Source of the DNA: Moringa oleifera
Taxonomy: Eukaryota > Streptophyta > Magnoliopsida > Brassicales > Moringaceae
DNA: 64,000 nt
Reading direction: 5' to 3'
Assembly (NCBI GenBank): GCA_021397835.1
Contig: JAJFZO010000087.1
Span: 5,580,001 to 5,644,000, forward strand
The notes beneath the pieces were generated by a model. It was not told the origin of the DNA, did no database searches, and saw only the letters and a program-made list of their open reading frames with translations. Shown in pieces: positions 55,391 through 64,000 of this stretch. Position 1 is the stretch's first letter; each line of letters opens with the position of its first letter. The translations under genes and the position numbers were made by a program.

Positions 55391-56280
55391 TCACGGTAGC
55401 CAGTTTGAATCTCTAATTTGCGAAGTTAGGAGTGGATAATGTCGTTTATATGCTAAATAGAGATAGTAAGAATAGTAGAATTATATATTTCCTTTTCTAG
55501 TTTTGTGCCATCTTATATTTCTAGCATTTTAGCTGTTTATTTGGTCCTAAAGCAAGATGTCTCCAGAGAACAGCTTATTATTTATTATGTATCTTCAATT
55601 TACCACTGGCCTTTTTTCTCTTGTAAATTTCACTTTACGCTTTAGCTTTCCCATTAACATTAATTTCAAAGAAGATCCAAAGATTTAAATCATGAAGTTA
55701 GGGCATTTGTTCTCCCCTTTAATCATAGAGTATGTTGGGTTAAGTAGTCATTTAAGCAACATAACATTTTCTTGGTTTGTTCTGTGACTAAAGATTTATG
55801 TCCTTTACTTCATGAATCTGTGCTTTATTTTTAAAATGCTAAAATATGAGCTTAGATTTACATAGTAATCTTTGATCTCTTTCTTTTCTTACGAAGAAAC
55901 TTGGATCCATTAATATTCAAGTAAAAATCCATGATCTTGTACGTGTGACTTTATATCCTTTGACAATTGTGAATGTTCTTGTAAGAATACGGAAGTCCAA
56001 GTGTCTTGAAATGTAACACTGCAAATGGGCTAAAGCCTGTAAACGTGTTTCTTGAATTGTTATGGTAGGGAAGATATTATACTAACTTACATAGGGAATA
56101 TTAACAGCACTAGAAGAAAAGGTGGTGGCAACTCTGAGCACAACTTCACGATGGAGTTTTCATGCACCAATCTAGACGAGAGACTGATTTCGTCAGAAAG
56201 CTTTATGCTAAGTCTTGAGATGCATTTCAAATGGAATGTCAGATTATTACAACGGAGAATCTATTGCTATGATCAGGGCT
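55390..56280 (+). repeat. Diverged tandem unit C
   Basis: Matches units A and B: AGCCAGTTTGAAT (55.4 kb), TGCTAAATAGAGATAGTAAG (55.45 kb), TTAATTTCAAAGAAGATCC (55.66 kb), AAGCAACATAACATTTTCTT (55.75 kb), TGACTTTATATCCTTTGAC (55.94 kb), GGAATATTAACAGCACTAGA (56.09 kb) and GATGCATTTCAAATGGAATG (56.22 kb). Confidence 0.65.
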
Positions 56281-56609
56281 GGTTTTGGCCATTTGGAGGT
56301 ATAGAGTAAAAATAAAAAATGAGAATTTTTTATTTAAAATCATAATAATATAAAAAATTTGTGTATTAATAAAATAACAATATCAAGTAATTATTTAAAA
56401 TAATTTTTCAATAACTTAAAAAAATAAATTTGTTAATAATATTTTTGTAATTAATTTGTTTTAATATATAAAGTTGTTAATCAATTTAACTTTTTTGTGA
56501 TATAATTGACCACGAATAAAATTTAATAATTTTAATTAAAAAAATATTTTTATGCATAGTTACTAATATTCTATAACCAATTGAGATATTAAAATAGCAA
56601 ACTAACCTA

Positions 56610-56960
56610 AAATGTAACATTGCAAATGCAGGATAAAAGCTTGTGACTTGTTTCTTAAATTATTATGACATGAAAGTTGCTATACTAACTTGTATAAGGA
56701 ATATTGACACCCAATAGAAGGAAAAGTGGTGGTACCTAAGCACAACTTCACCATGCAGCTTTCATGCAATAATCTTGGCACGAGACTGACATTAGCAGAA
56801 AGATTGATGCGAAAAAGCCTCGAGATGCATTTCAAATGGAATGTTAGTTATTATAATGAAAAGTCTATTGTTGTGACTGTCCTTTTTTATTTACATTGAT
56901 ATATGAATTGATGTTGAATTTTGACATATGACTAAATATATTATAAATTGTTCCTTTTTT
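56610..56960 (+). repeat. Diverged tandem unit D
   Basis: Closest to unit C: TAACATTGCAAATGCAGGAT (56.62 kb), GGAATATTGACACCCAATAG (56.7 kb), CTTCACCATGCAGCTTTCAT (56.75 kb), GATGCATTTCAAATGGAATG (56.83 kb) and TTGAATTTTGACATATGAC (56.92 kb). An AT-rich insert (56.3-56.6 kb) separates it from unit C. Confidence 0.65.
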
Positions 56961-57125
56961 AGTATGAAAAAGAAAGGCCAATACTCTAATGATCAACTCA
57001 CTGGTCAGAAAGATTGAAGAATTTGCATTTGCATTTTGCGCTACAGAGAACATTAGAATAAAATGTATTGCGGTAAGGAATAGAAAACACATATGTAAGA
57101 TAAAGAGTTGAAAAATGGAAGTAAT

Positions 57126-57759
57126 TTATTCTCTTTTGGGATCAAATTTGATAGAGCATTCGTCATTATCTTCTTTATGGAACTTCCAGACTGAAGCCAT
57201 AATGCCAGCAGAAGTAGAACCAGTAGGCTTTGCGGCCCTTTGCACCTGCGGCATCTCCTCCCAATTGTTAAAAGAACAAGTTAATAAAGACTATAACCAA
57301 AAAATAATAATAAAATTTGACCCATTAGTTATCTGAATTAAACAATTAATATGACCTTTCAAATTAGGAAAAGTACATAGATTTCTCAATGTATGAAAAA
57401 TGGCAAATTAGATCAATATATATATATCATACCTTTTGTTTAGACTTGCTTTTTTGAATTCTTACAGTCTTCAACTCTTCTGGTATGTGTTTTAGATATT
57501 CTCTTAACTGCTCATCTTTCATAGCATCCACCATATTAGTCTGTAAAATTACCATAAATGTGAAATGAAAAGATGAAAAATATAAGATGGTGTATCTTAA
57601 AAGTGAAAGCAAAAAAGTCAAAAGAGAAAATACCCATGTTCTAAGGTCTTCTATCTCTTTGGCTAAGGTGTCTTCTTCCTTGTTTGTGATATCTTTCTTT
57701 TCTTGCCATGAAAAGGACTTAGGTTCCGTTGCCCTCTTTTCTTTTCTATCAGTAGACAT
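57126..57759 (-). CDS. Unrecognised small gene, three clear 3' exons on the minus strand
   Basis: Exons b 57759-57634 (from an internal ATG), c 57540-57433 and d 57257-57126 join in phase 0 at GT-AG sites and end in TAA, giving at least 121 residues. The protein is charged and soluble: SFSWQEKKDITNKEEDTL with a helical EIEDLRTW end, then NMVDAMKDEQLREYLKHI, a basic KSKSKQK stretch, and a conserved-looking GIMASVWKFHKEDNDE near the C-terminus. I do not recognise the family. An upstream exon at about 58.37-58.6 kb may belong to it. Evidence for being real: three consecutive exons open in phase with proper splice sites, and a decayed exon b copy at 51.5 kb. It sits on the opposite strand to the tandem units. 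It could also be a recently dead copy. Confidence 0.5.
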
Positions 57760-58373
57760 TATTTTATGAGAACTCAACAAAAATACCCATTCTAGTCGTC
57801 CATCTATTGGTAATTTGTCAGTGAAATAAATGGAAAAACTAGAAATGAATGACAAAGTAAAACTACCCATTAATTTTCTTCTAAGTCAACGTAACGGCCT
57901 TTTCACATCTTACAAAATTTATTGTCTTAGATGAGCGTTGTTTGACCCAAATTTAAATGTGAAGTTACTAAGGAAGAAAGGTAGAGCACTATTTATCTGC
58001 CTTTTGATAACAATTGTATACATATATATATATATAAAGTATACACATTAAATATATTTATTTTTAATTAAATTTTTAATATGAGACTTTATTCATAATT
58101 ACCTTTACATTAATACTGTATATACATACATAATATAAATGTAATTTTTACTTATATAATTATTTTAATATTCTTCCGATCACTATCAATTATATAAAAA
58201 CTATTTCAATCACTGTTAAATTTAAAGAACGATAAAACTCAGTTGTATAAAAGAGTAAAAGTACATTAAAAGGTGTCTTTCAAAAATATAAAAATTAAGA
58301 TAATTTGCACCTTGTCTGTTCATATTTAACACTCTGTATTTGAGACCTTAAAGAAAATATGCTTTACGATAAC

Positions 58374-58600
58374 CTTGAAATGCCCGACGCTCCATTTGTT
58401 AGGATGAGAAGCAATGCTAACAGCTTCAAAATTCAAGTTGTCATCATCATTATCATAATCATTATCCAAATCCTCCCACCATTTCGTTTTAGAGTCTAAA
58501 ACAGAAGATATAGTAGTGCAAGGCACCACTACTTGACAGGTTTGATGCCCCTCCTTGGCATTGTTTCCTTTCTGAACAGGAAGAGCTTTCCAGTTGAATG
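58374..58600 (-). CDS. Possible upstream exon of the 57 kb gene
   Basis: An open minus-strand stretch encodes an acidic segment (KWWEDLDNDYDNDDDNLNFE) followed by AVSIASHPNKWSVGHFK, ending at a good donor (AAG|GTTATC at 58374/58373). The donor phase (0) fits the downstream exons, but the stretch between it and exon b contains a stop if joined naively at the nearest acceptor, so an exon or acceptor is missing from my model. Right boundary uncertain. Confidence 0.4.
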
Positions 58601-58764
58601 TTAGTGGAAAAGGGGAAGTAAACAAGTCAAGATGATCGTATCAATAACAAGAAACAAGACTATTAGAATCGATAGCCAAACCAAGGGAAAGGGAATGTTA
58701 TGAAAATTTAGTTTTAAATGGTAGAGTTTGATGTGGATACTAGCTAGGTGAAGCTGCAACTCAG

Positions 58765-59100
58765 AAGAAGATAATATAGTTGGAATGCTAAACAGAGATA
58801 GTAACATATTGCTTTCATCTTGCATTTTAAGAATGTTAGGATGTGTTTCCTTTTCTAGTTGTTACCATCTTATGTTTCTAGCATTTTAATCAATTTATTT
58901 GGTCTTAAAACAAAATTAGTTGTGATTTTGACAAAAAAAAGATATAATTGACAAGACTTGGGAGGAGATCATGATTATCACATTATAATTATAATAAAGA
59001 AATTATTGATGCGACTCTCATGTAATTTGCATGGAGATATAAATGGCTTCTTTTGTTGTTGTTGAATTTTGACATATAACTTCGGACTTTACATTATTAT
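58765..59100 (+). repeat. Diverged tandem unit E
   Basis: Shares AGATAATATAGTTGGAATGC and TGCTAAACAGAGATAGTAAC (58.78 kb), CATCTTATGTTTCTAGCATT (58.87 kb), and GTTGAATTTTGACATATAAC (59.06 kb) with units A and C; the middle is missing. Confidence 0.55.
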
Positions 59101-59916
59101 AATGAAAAATTGGTCATTGCGACCGTTGTTTTCATTTTACATGCAAGATTAAGTGAATTTATGATTTACTAACGGTAATGCCAAACTCTTCTCTTTTTAA
59201 TGGCAGAAGCATTGAACTTTTTCTCTTCTCTTCTTAATGGTATACACATATTGAACTTTTTGAGATTAGTTGAGATGGCACACTAAGGGAAATGAAATAT
59301 TCAAGACAATGATCGTCTTTTCTTATACAATTTTCAAGTCAAGACTAAAAGAGTCCATTTTGCAATTTAATAAAAAATGTGAAAGTAAATTTTGAACTTT
59401 GCCTTCAATTAATCCAAATCAACTTGTTATAAAAACTAGAATTTTGTAAGAGTAACATCAAATTTGCAGTAAATTTGAGTTTCTCAATTGCGCCACCCAA
59501 GTTAAATACTTCAGTTATCCAATCCAATTGTAGATCAAATTCGGAGCTTCCACCTACGATCATGCCTGGGCCAGCCGCTGCATCCCCTCTGTGGATCTCC
59601 ACGCCACCTGCTGAGCCTGTCTCCTTTACCTTGTGGATTATATTCTTAGATCCACGTTGTCTCCGTGTTTATTTTCTTGTCATCATCTACTTTAAGGATG
59701 AACTATCGGTCTTCTTCAGTAACATCTCTGACTTGTTTCTACTCTGTTTTTTCATTGTCATTTTCATGGATTCCTATCTCATTTCAGTTTCAGAACTATA
59801 AAATATTTTCTCACCATGAGGAAGAAATATTGATGAACATCGATTAACTAGAACAAAACAGAAAAAAGACTGACAGTTGTCTTCCTCTAAGAGTAATATA
59901 ACAAAGGAGGTGTCTC
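59101..59916. other. F-box gene 3' flank with a coding-like patch
   Basis: The F-box 3' UTR should occupy the right part. A minus-strand open patch at about 59.41-59.65 kb (DAAAGPGMIVGGSSEFDLQL) is GC-richer and looks protein-like, but has no start, splice partner or family that I recognise. Confidence 0.35.
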
Positions 59917-61065
59917 CTAAGCCTGATCCAGAGGAACCAAGCTTGGGGTATAAGGAAGAACTGTAGGACAACACATGGAACCAGTGCCCAACTTAGTGAA
60001 AACACAAACATCCTTCAGTTTGTTAGTCTCTGCATGATACAGGAAGATCCTGGCGCCAACCCCCATCAGCAACCAACTATCTTTAAAGGCCGGAGGATCC
60101 ATCCAGGGGCTTGTGTAATCCTGTGATTGTTCTGTCACCCTCTGGTGTAAATTGCAGAGCAAATGTGGGTGCTCTTCTTCCAGCATGTCCAGGGTTTTTG
60201 AGTGTCTGATTTCCCATTTTAAGTTGAACTCATCCTCAAGAAACCAAACCTGAAGACACATTTCAGAGACCGTGATGTAATGCAGTTTGCCCTCATGTTC
60301 ACCAATGCATGCCTGGGGGATGCTCCTGAACTCTGTTGCAGGGACTGGAACTGAAATCAACCATGAGAGCTCATTCTTGAGATTAAACATTAGGATTTTA
60401 TCACCATCAGTCAGCCAGTAGAGAGCTCCTCCAATGAAAATGCCTTTGTTCTTGTTCAAATTGTCATTGCACTGGCAGATCTCCGTGGATATCTTCCAGG
60501 CCCCTGTATCTGACGAGTATATTTCAAATGTGAGACACAAATTCTTACCATCCTCCTTGCTCTGTTGCACTCTAACAAGCCTGAAACTGGTTGATATGTC
60601 CACAGGATCCTCACAGGGATCAAATGCCAGAGCGACCAAGTTTTTTCTGTCCGGTTTTCCCCAATTCAGCCTGATCCATTTTTTCTTCGAGGGATTACAG
60701 ACGTAGAGTGCTGGGTCTTGAGAAGGGAAGCAACTCCGACAACAAACCAGCCCATTACAGGATGCCAACAAGACTACTTTCTCAGGAAGAAAATCAAACA
60801 CCATCTGCTGCAACCCAGCACCTCCAGTTTCCACCGGAATGTAAGTTATGGTTTCAATATCATCAGAACACCACTGGAACTTCTGTTGGAAGAAGAAACC
60901 TGATACTGGTTCTCTGTTTTGCAACTGAACTTTGATGAAAGAACGATCAGATATAAGCTGTTGCCATCCTTTGGAAACACACTTTAGACCCAATAAAAAT
61001 TTTGTTGGCAACCGGGACAGAATATTGGAGGGAATATCAGTGTTGAGGAACCCAATATGTTCCAT
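59917..61065 (-). CDS. F-box protein (At5g49610-like, F-box-associated domain)
   Basis: A single uninterrupted frame of 382 residues. The F-box is at about residues 9-48 (DIPSNILSRLPTKFLLGLKC, then VSKGWQQLISDRSFI), which should bind SKP1/ASK in an SCF ubiquitin ligase. The rest resembles the plant F-box-associated region, with blocks LLASCNGLVCC, YVCNPSKKKW, FEIYSSDTGAWK and GGALYWLTDGD typical of substrate-recognition beta-propeller or FBA-like domains. The length is usual for this large plant family. The ATG is preceded on the minus strand by CTTAG|GAAATGG, a likely acceptor of a leader intron. The substrate is unknown. The frame is fully open, so the gene looks functional. Confidence 0.9.
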   Translation of the reverse strand: MEHIGFLNTDIPSNILSRLPTKFLLGLKCVSKGWQQLISDRSFIKVQLQNREPVSGFFFQQKFQWCSDDIETITYIPVETGGAGLQQMVFDFLPEKVVLLASCNGLVCCRSCFPSQDPALYVCNPSKKKWIRLNWGKPDRKNLVALAFDPCEDPVDISTSFRLVRVQQSKEDGKNLCLTFEIYSSDTGAWKISTEICQCNDNLNKNKGIFIGGALYWLTDGDKILMFNLKNELSWLISVPVPATEFRSIPQACIGEHEGKLHYITVSEMCLQVWFLEDEFNLKWEIRHSKTLDMLEEEHPHLLCNLHQRVTEQSQDYTSPWMDPPAFKDSWLLMGVGARIFLYHAETNKLKDVCVFTKLGTGSMCCPTVLPYTPSLVPLDQA

Positions 61066-62630
61066 TTCCTAAGATACAAATAGAATGAGTTGGCATGTTA
61101 AATCCAGAAACATTAAATCTGTAAGCAGAAGTCAGAAATTAGGAGAATAATTTTACATCCCTTTTGAGAAAAACCAGTCAGGTGAAATAAGTAGGAAAGA
61201 AACACTTAAACTCTGATTACATCAAATTAAACAAACAGAGAATTGAGCATATCAATGGATATATCAACATAAATTCTCATACACTGGATGGCAGCAATTC
61301 AAGTTACCCCTAGTATGATTTTCTTATTCGAATTTCCTTTGGTTTCTTGCTCTTCCTCAGCAATCAAACATGAAGAACAACAGATATTGAAGTGATAATT
61401 GTTATATTAGCAACAACTAAGCTACTCTTGGAGTATCATTATCAACCTTTGCTCTAAATCATGGCAAACTTTGTCCGTCTAAGAACCATAAATGCTAGAT
61501 TTCATATTATAAAATAATAATAGTAATCTTATCACAATCTGCAAAACGACAGATAAACCACAAGAAAGAGAAAAAGAAAACAAAAGTCCTTAAAGAAATA
61601 GCTCCAAATCCAACTCCGATTGAATCAAACCTAAACAGGGAATCCCACAAAGCTTCACAGTAATGACTTCATAATCCATTATACAAGTAAAAGCAGCCAG
61701 TACATGACATGAAAGCAAAAGCAATTTAATAAGCTATAAAGTGAAGACTAAAGCGAGAACAAACCTTTTCTACAGCAACCTTCATTTCCCACTAAACAAA
61801 CAAGCAAATAGTCAAGTTATGCGAACTCTTTTTGGGTTTCATTTTCATTCATATATCACAATCCTAAAATCCTATGACCAAGAGGGTCAAGAATTAATGT
61901 GTGTCTCACAACCCGCTAAAAGGAACAAAACCCATCAATTGAAAAAAGGGAAGAAAAACAAAACATCTTCCACTTCTATTTTTCGAGGTCACATTCATCG
62001 AAGGGAAAAGAAAAAGAATATTGTAATCCTTTTCCGCATTTAGGCCAACATGGAGCGAGTCATTCCAAAGTTTCTTGGACTTTCGAGTGAACCAAACGAC
62101 TAAGAAAAACTCATGAAACGTAGGCGCGGAATGAACAAAAGGACAGTAGTAAATACAAAGTATCAGACATCTTTCTATCAATCAAACAAACAAATTTCCC
62201 AATCCTCTTCCTTACTCTCAAAATCCCTCGAAAGTCAAAGCCACCAAGCACTACCAGTCGCTTTCTTTCACCATAAACAACACCCTTACCAGCTCTCTGT
62301 CTCTTCCTACCATCGACCAGCTATCCCTCTACATGCGATAAAGAAAATAAGAAGAACCGGGATAACAGAGAAAGTGTGGTAGAGCACCACGTAGCAGTAG
62401 CACAGGGCAGGTCAGCACTAACACCGGGTTGGTAGGGGAGCATGAAGGGAGAAAAGAGACGAAAAAGAAGGCTGTACTTTGAATGAAACACGTTCCCTTG
62501 AATCAAATGAGTGGGCCGCCTGAACATTCAAGTTCCACCCAAGCAACGATAGGTAGAAGATGCACGTGGTTTAGGGTGCAGTGTTAGTCCATGGGATGAG
62601 AGACAGAGGATATCATGCCCTAGAGGAAGC
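61066..62630 (-). promoter_or_regulatory. F-box gene leader intron and promoter region
   Basis: The acceptor-like sequence just before the F-box ATG implies a 5' UTR intron extending into this stretch. A first exon or promoter is plausible near 62.2-62.55 kb, where the sequence is GC-richer, but no TATA box or donor could be fixed. Open frames here show no domains. Confidence 0.4.
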
Positions 62631-62639
62631 TTGTCGGTT

Positions 62640-63215
62640 TCATGCTCGGTTTGCGAGTAGATCTGATCACGGATCGAATTCGGTTCGATTTTGATTTCGA
62701 ACCGTTGATTCAAGATTGATAGTTAGAATGAACCAGAATTTAAATTATTACGTTATGGTTTCGGTTAAAGTTCGATTCAAAAGTGATTTAAGTTCGATTC
62801 AGATTTCGATTCATATGCGATTCAAGTTTCAGTTCGATTTTGGTTTCAGTTTATATTTTAATTATAAATATAATATTTTTATTTTTATTATAAATTTTTA
62901 ATAAAATTAAAAATAAAAATTATCATATTTTTAATAAAATATATATTTTAAAATTTAAATTAATTTTTAATAATTTTTAAATTAAATTTTTTAATATTTA
63001 AAAATTAATTTAATTAAAAATTGAATCAGAACCTTTGGTTTTGAACCGAAGGTTTTGGTTTTGGTTCAAAATTTACATGAATCGTAATCGAATCATTTTC
63101 AAAATAATTTCGATTACGATTTAAAATCAGAACCGTTTATACCAGTTCCGATTCGATGAAAAACCTTAAAATTACGATTCGATTCATCAGTTTAAACTGA
63201 ACCATAGTCAAGTCT
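62640..63215. repeat. TTCGAT/CGGTTC-rich repeat with foldback arms
   Basis: Both ends are packed with variants of TTCGATT, CGGTTCGA and GAACC, while the middle (62.86-63.02 kb) is pure AT. The left part holds a CGGTTCGA...TCGAACCG hairpin (62681-62704). The right part carries complementary phrases (AATCGAATCATTTTC, TTACGATTCGATTCATC), so the whole may be a short foldback element or an expanded minisatellite-like tract. Edges approximate. Confidence 0.55.
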
Positions 63216-64000
63216 ACCTGCAAGCAAGCTGTGGTGGTAATACCACGATAGCATTCATTTAAATTTGATTGCATGCAATAAGAACCAATTATGGTACACA
63301 TGAAGATGTTTTATTTAAACTTAAAGTTCATTTATGTTAGCCATTTTGATTGATTCACGGAATTCCAGTAAAAATATAAATATTATAAATATTATTTATT
63401 TATAATATTATAAAAATATAATTAAAAAATATTAATTTTATTAATTTAATGTAAATAAAATGAAATAAAAAAATAATATTAAATTCTGATGTCAAAGTTG
63501 GAGATGTAGACAAGAAATGGTTACCTTGCTTACCCACGCTGTTGGGCCCACTATATCGACCCAATATTCCAATGGACCACTGATCTGGTACAACTTGGTA
63601 CAAGTGCCATCATCATTGTAGAAAATAGAATCAAATGCAGTAATGCGTCAGCAATCCTGTACTTGACGAGAGAAGATAGAAACCCTTAAGTAAATTGATT
63701 GCTAATGAGGAAGGAATCCAAGCAATTGCTTAGCTGCCTGTGTAATTTGCTTCAGACTGTATTTATAGTCTGCATCTATAAATACAAGAGTACTGTACAG
63801 TTCAGATAAGTTTTGGTCATATTTAATGTAGTTTAGTTTCATAAATCAAATTATATCCATTTATGTTTAACAAAACAATCATAAAATTTGTTTAATACAT
63901 CAACTAATCAGCAAAAGTAATCAATAAACAATCTTATAAATTTACTAAAACAAAGATCACCTTCCATGGATCTCATCAATGCAAAACTGCAACCATTATT
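63216..64000. other. Window end, mostly AT-rich, with one exon-like patch
   Basis: At about 63.51-63.62 kb the minus strand is open (DGTCTKLYQISGPLEYWVDI, then VGPTAWVSK) and ends at a good donor (AAG|GTAACC near 63.52 kb), as an internal or first exon would. No family is recognised and no partner exon was found in the window. Nothing else is called. Confidence 0.3.

Overview
This is a low-GC nuclear window from a eudicot plant. It has spliced genes with GT-AG introns, plant-specific families (subgroup 4 R2R3-MYB, plant-type TAF4, plant CK2 alpha), plant transposon families, and a nuclear tRNA-Ala. I cannot name the species from the sequence alone.

Layout. Positions 1 to about 14.7 kb form a transposon graveyard. 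A decayed CACTA element (TNP2-type transposase, minus strand, right terminus near 6636) is followed by a Copia fragment (minus), a hAT/ZMYM1-like fragment (plus) and a MuDR/MULE transposase pseudogene (plus). From 17.4 to 27 kb lie ordinary genes: a subgroup 4 R2R3-MYB repressor (minus), ribosomal protein S29 (plus, three exons), tRNA-Ala(CGC) (minus), and a three-exon gene for a 117-residue secreted, peptide-hormone-like precursor of unrecognised family (plus). A 5'-truncated Copia element with its 3' LTR occupies about 27.8 to 29.6 kb (minus). From 31.8 to 45.0 kb, two large housekeeping genes sit head to tail: TAF4/TAF4b (14 exons, 954 aa) and casein kinase II catalytic subunit alpha (10 exons, 333 aa). 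Every exon junction of these genes was followed by eye and stays in phase.

From 46.9 to 59.1 kb the window is unusual. A promoter-like segment (G-box, perfect E2F site, TATA box, leader with a splice donor) leads into at least five diverged direct repeat units that have no long ORFs. The array is interrupted by a LINE that keeps its 5' half (ORF1 and the start of the endonuclease). Within the array, on the minus strand, is a small multi-exon gene of unrecognised family at 57.1 to 57.8 kb (possibly extending to 58.6 kb). A remnant of one of its exons lies at 51.5 kb. This points to an old tandem gene cluster that has mostly decayed. An intact F-box protein gene (382 aa, minus) follows at 59.9 to 61.1 kb, then a TTCGAT-rich repeat at 62.6 to 63.2 kb and AT-rich sequence to the end.

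The genes do not form a pathway. TAF4 (TFIID), CK2 alpha and RPS29 are general housekeeping functions; the MYB and F-box genes are regulatory. The points most worth a second look are the peptide precursor, the E2F promoter leading into the decayed tandem array, and the unrecognised gene at 57 kb.
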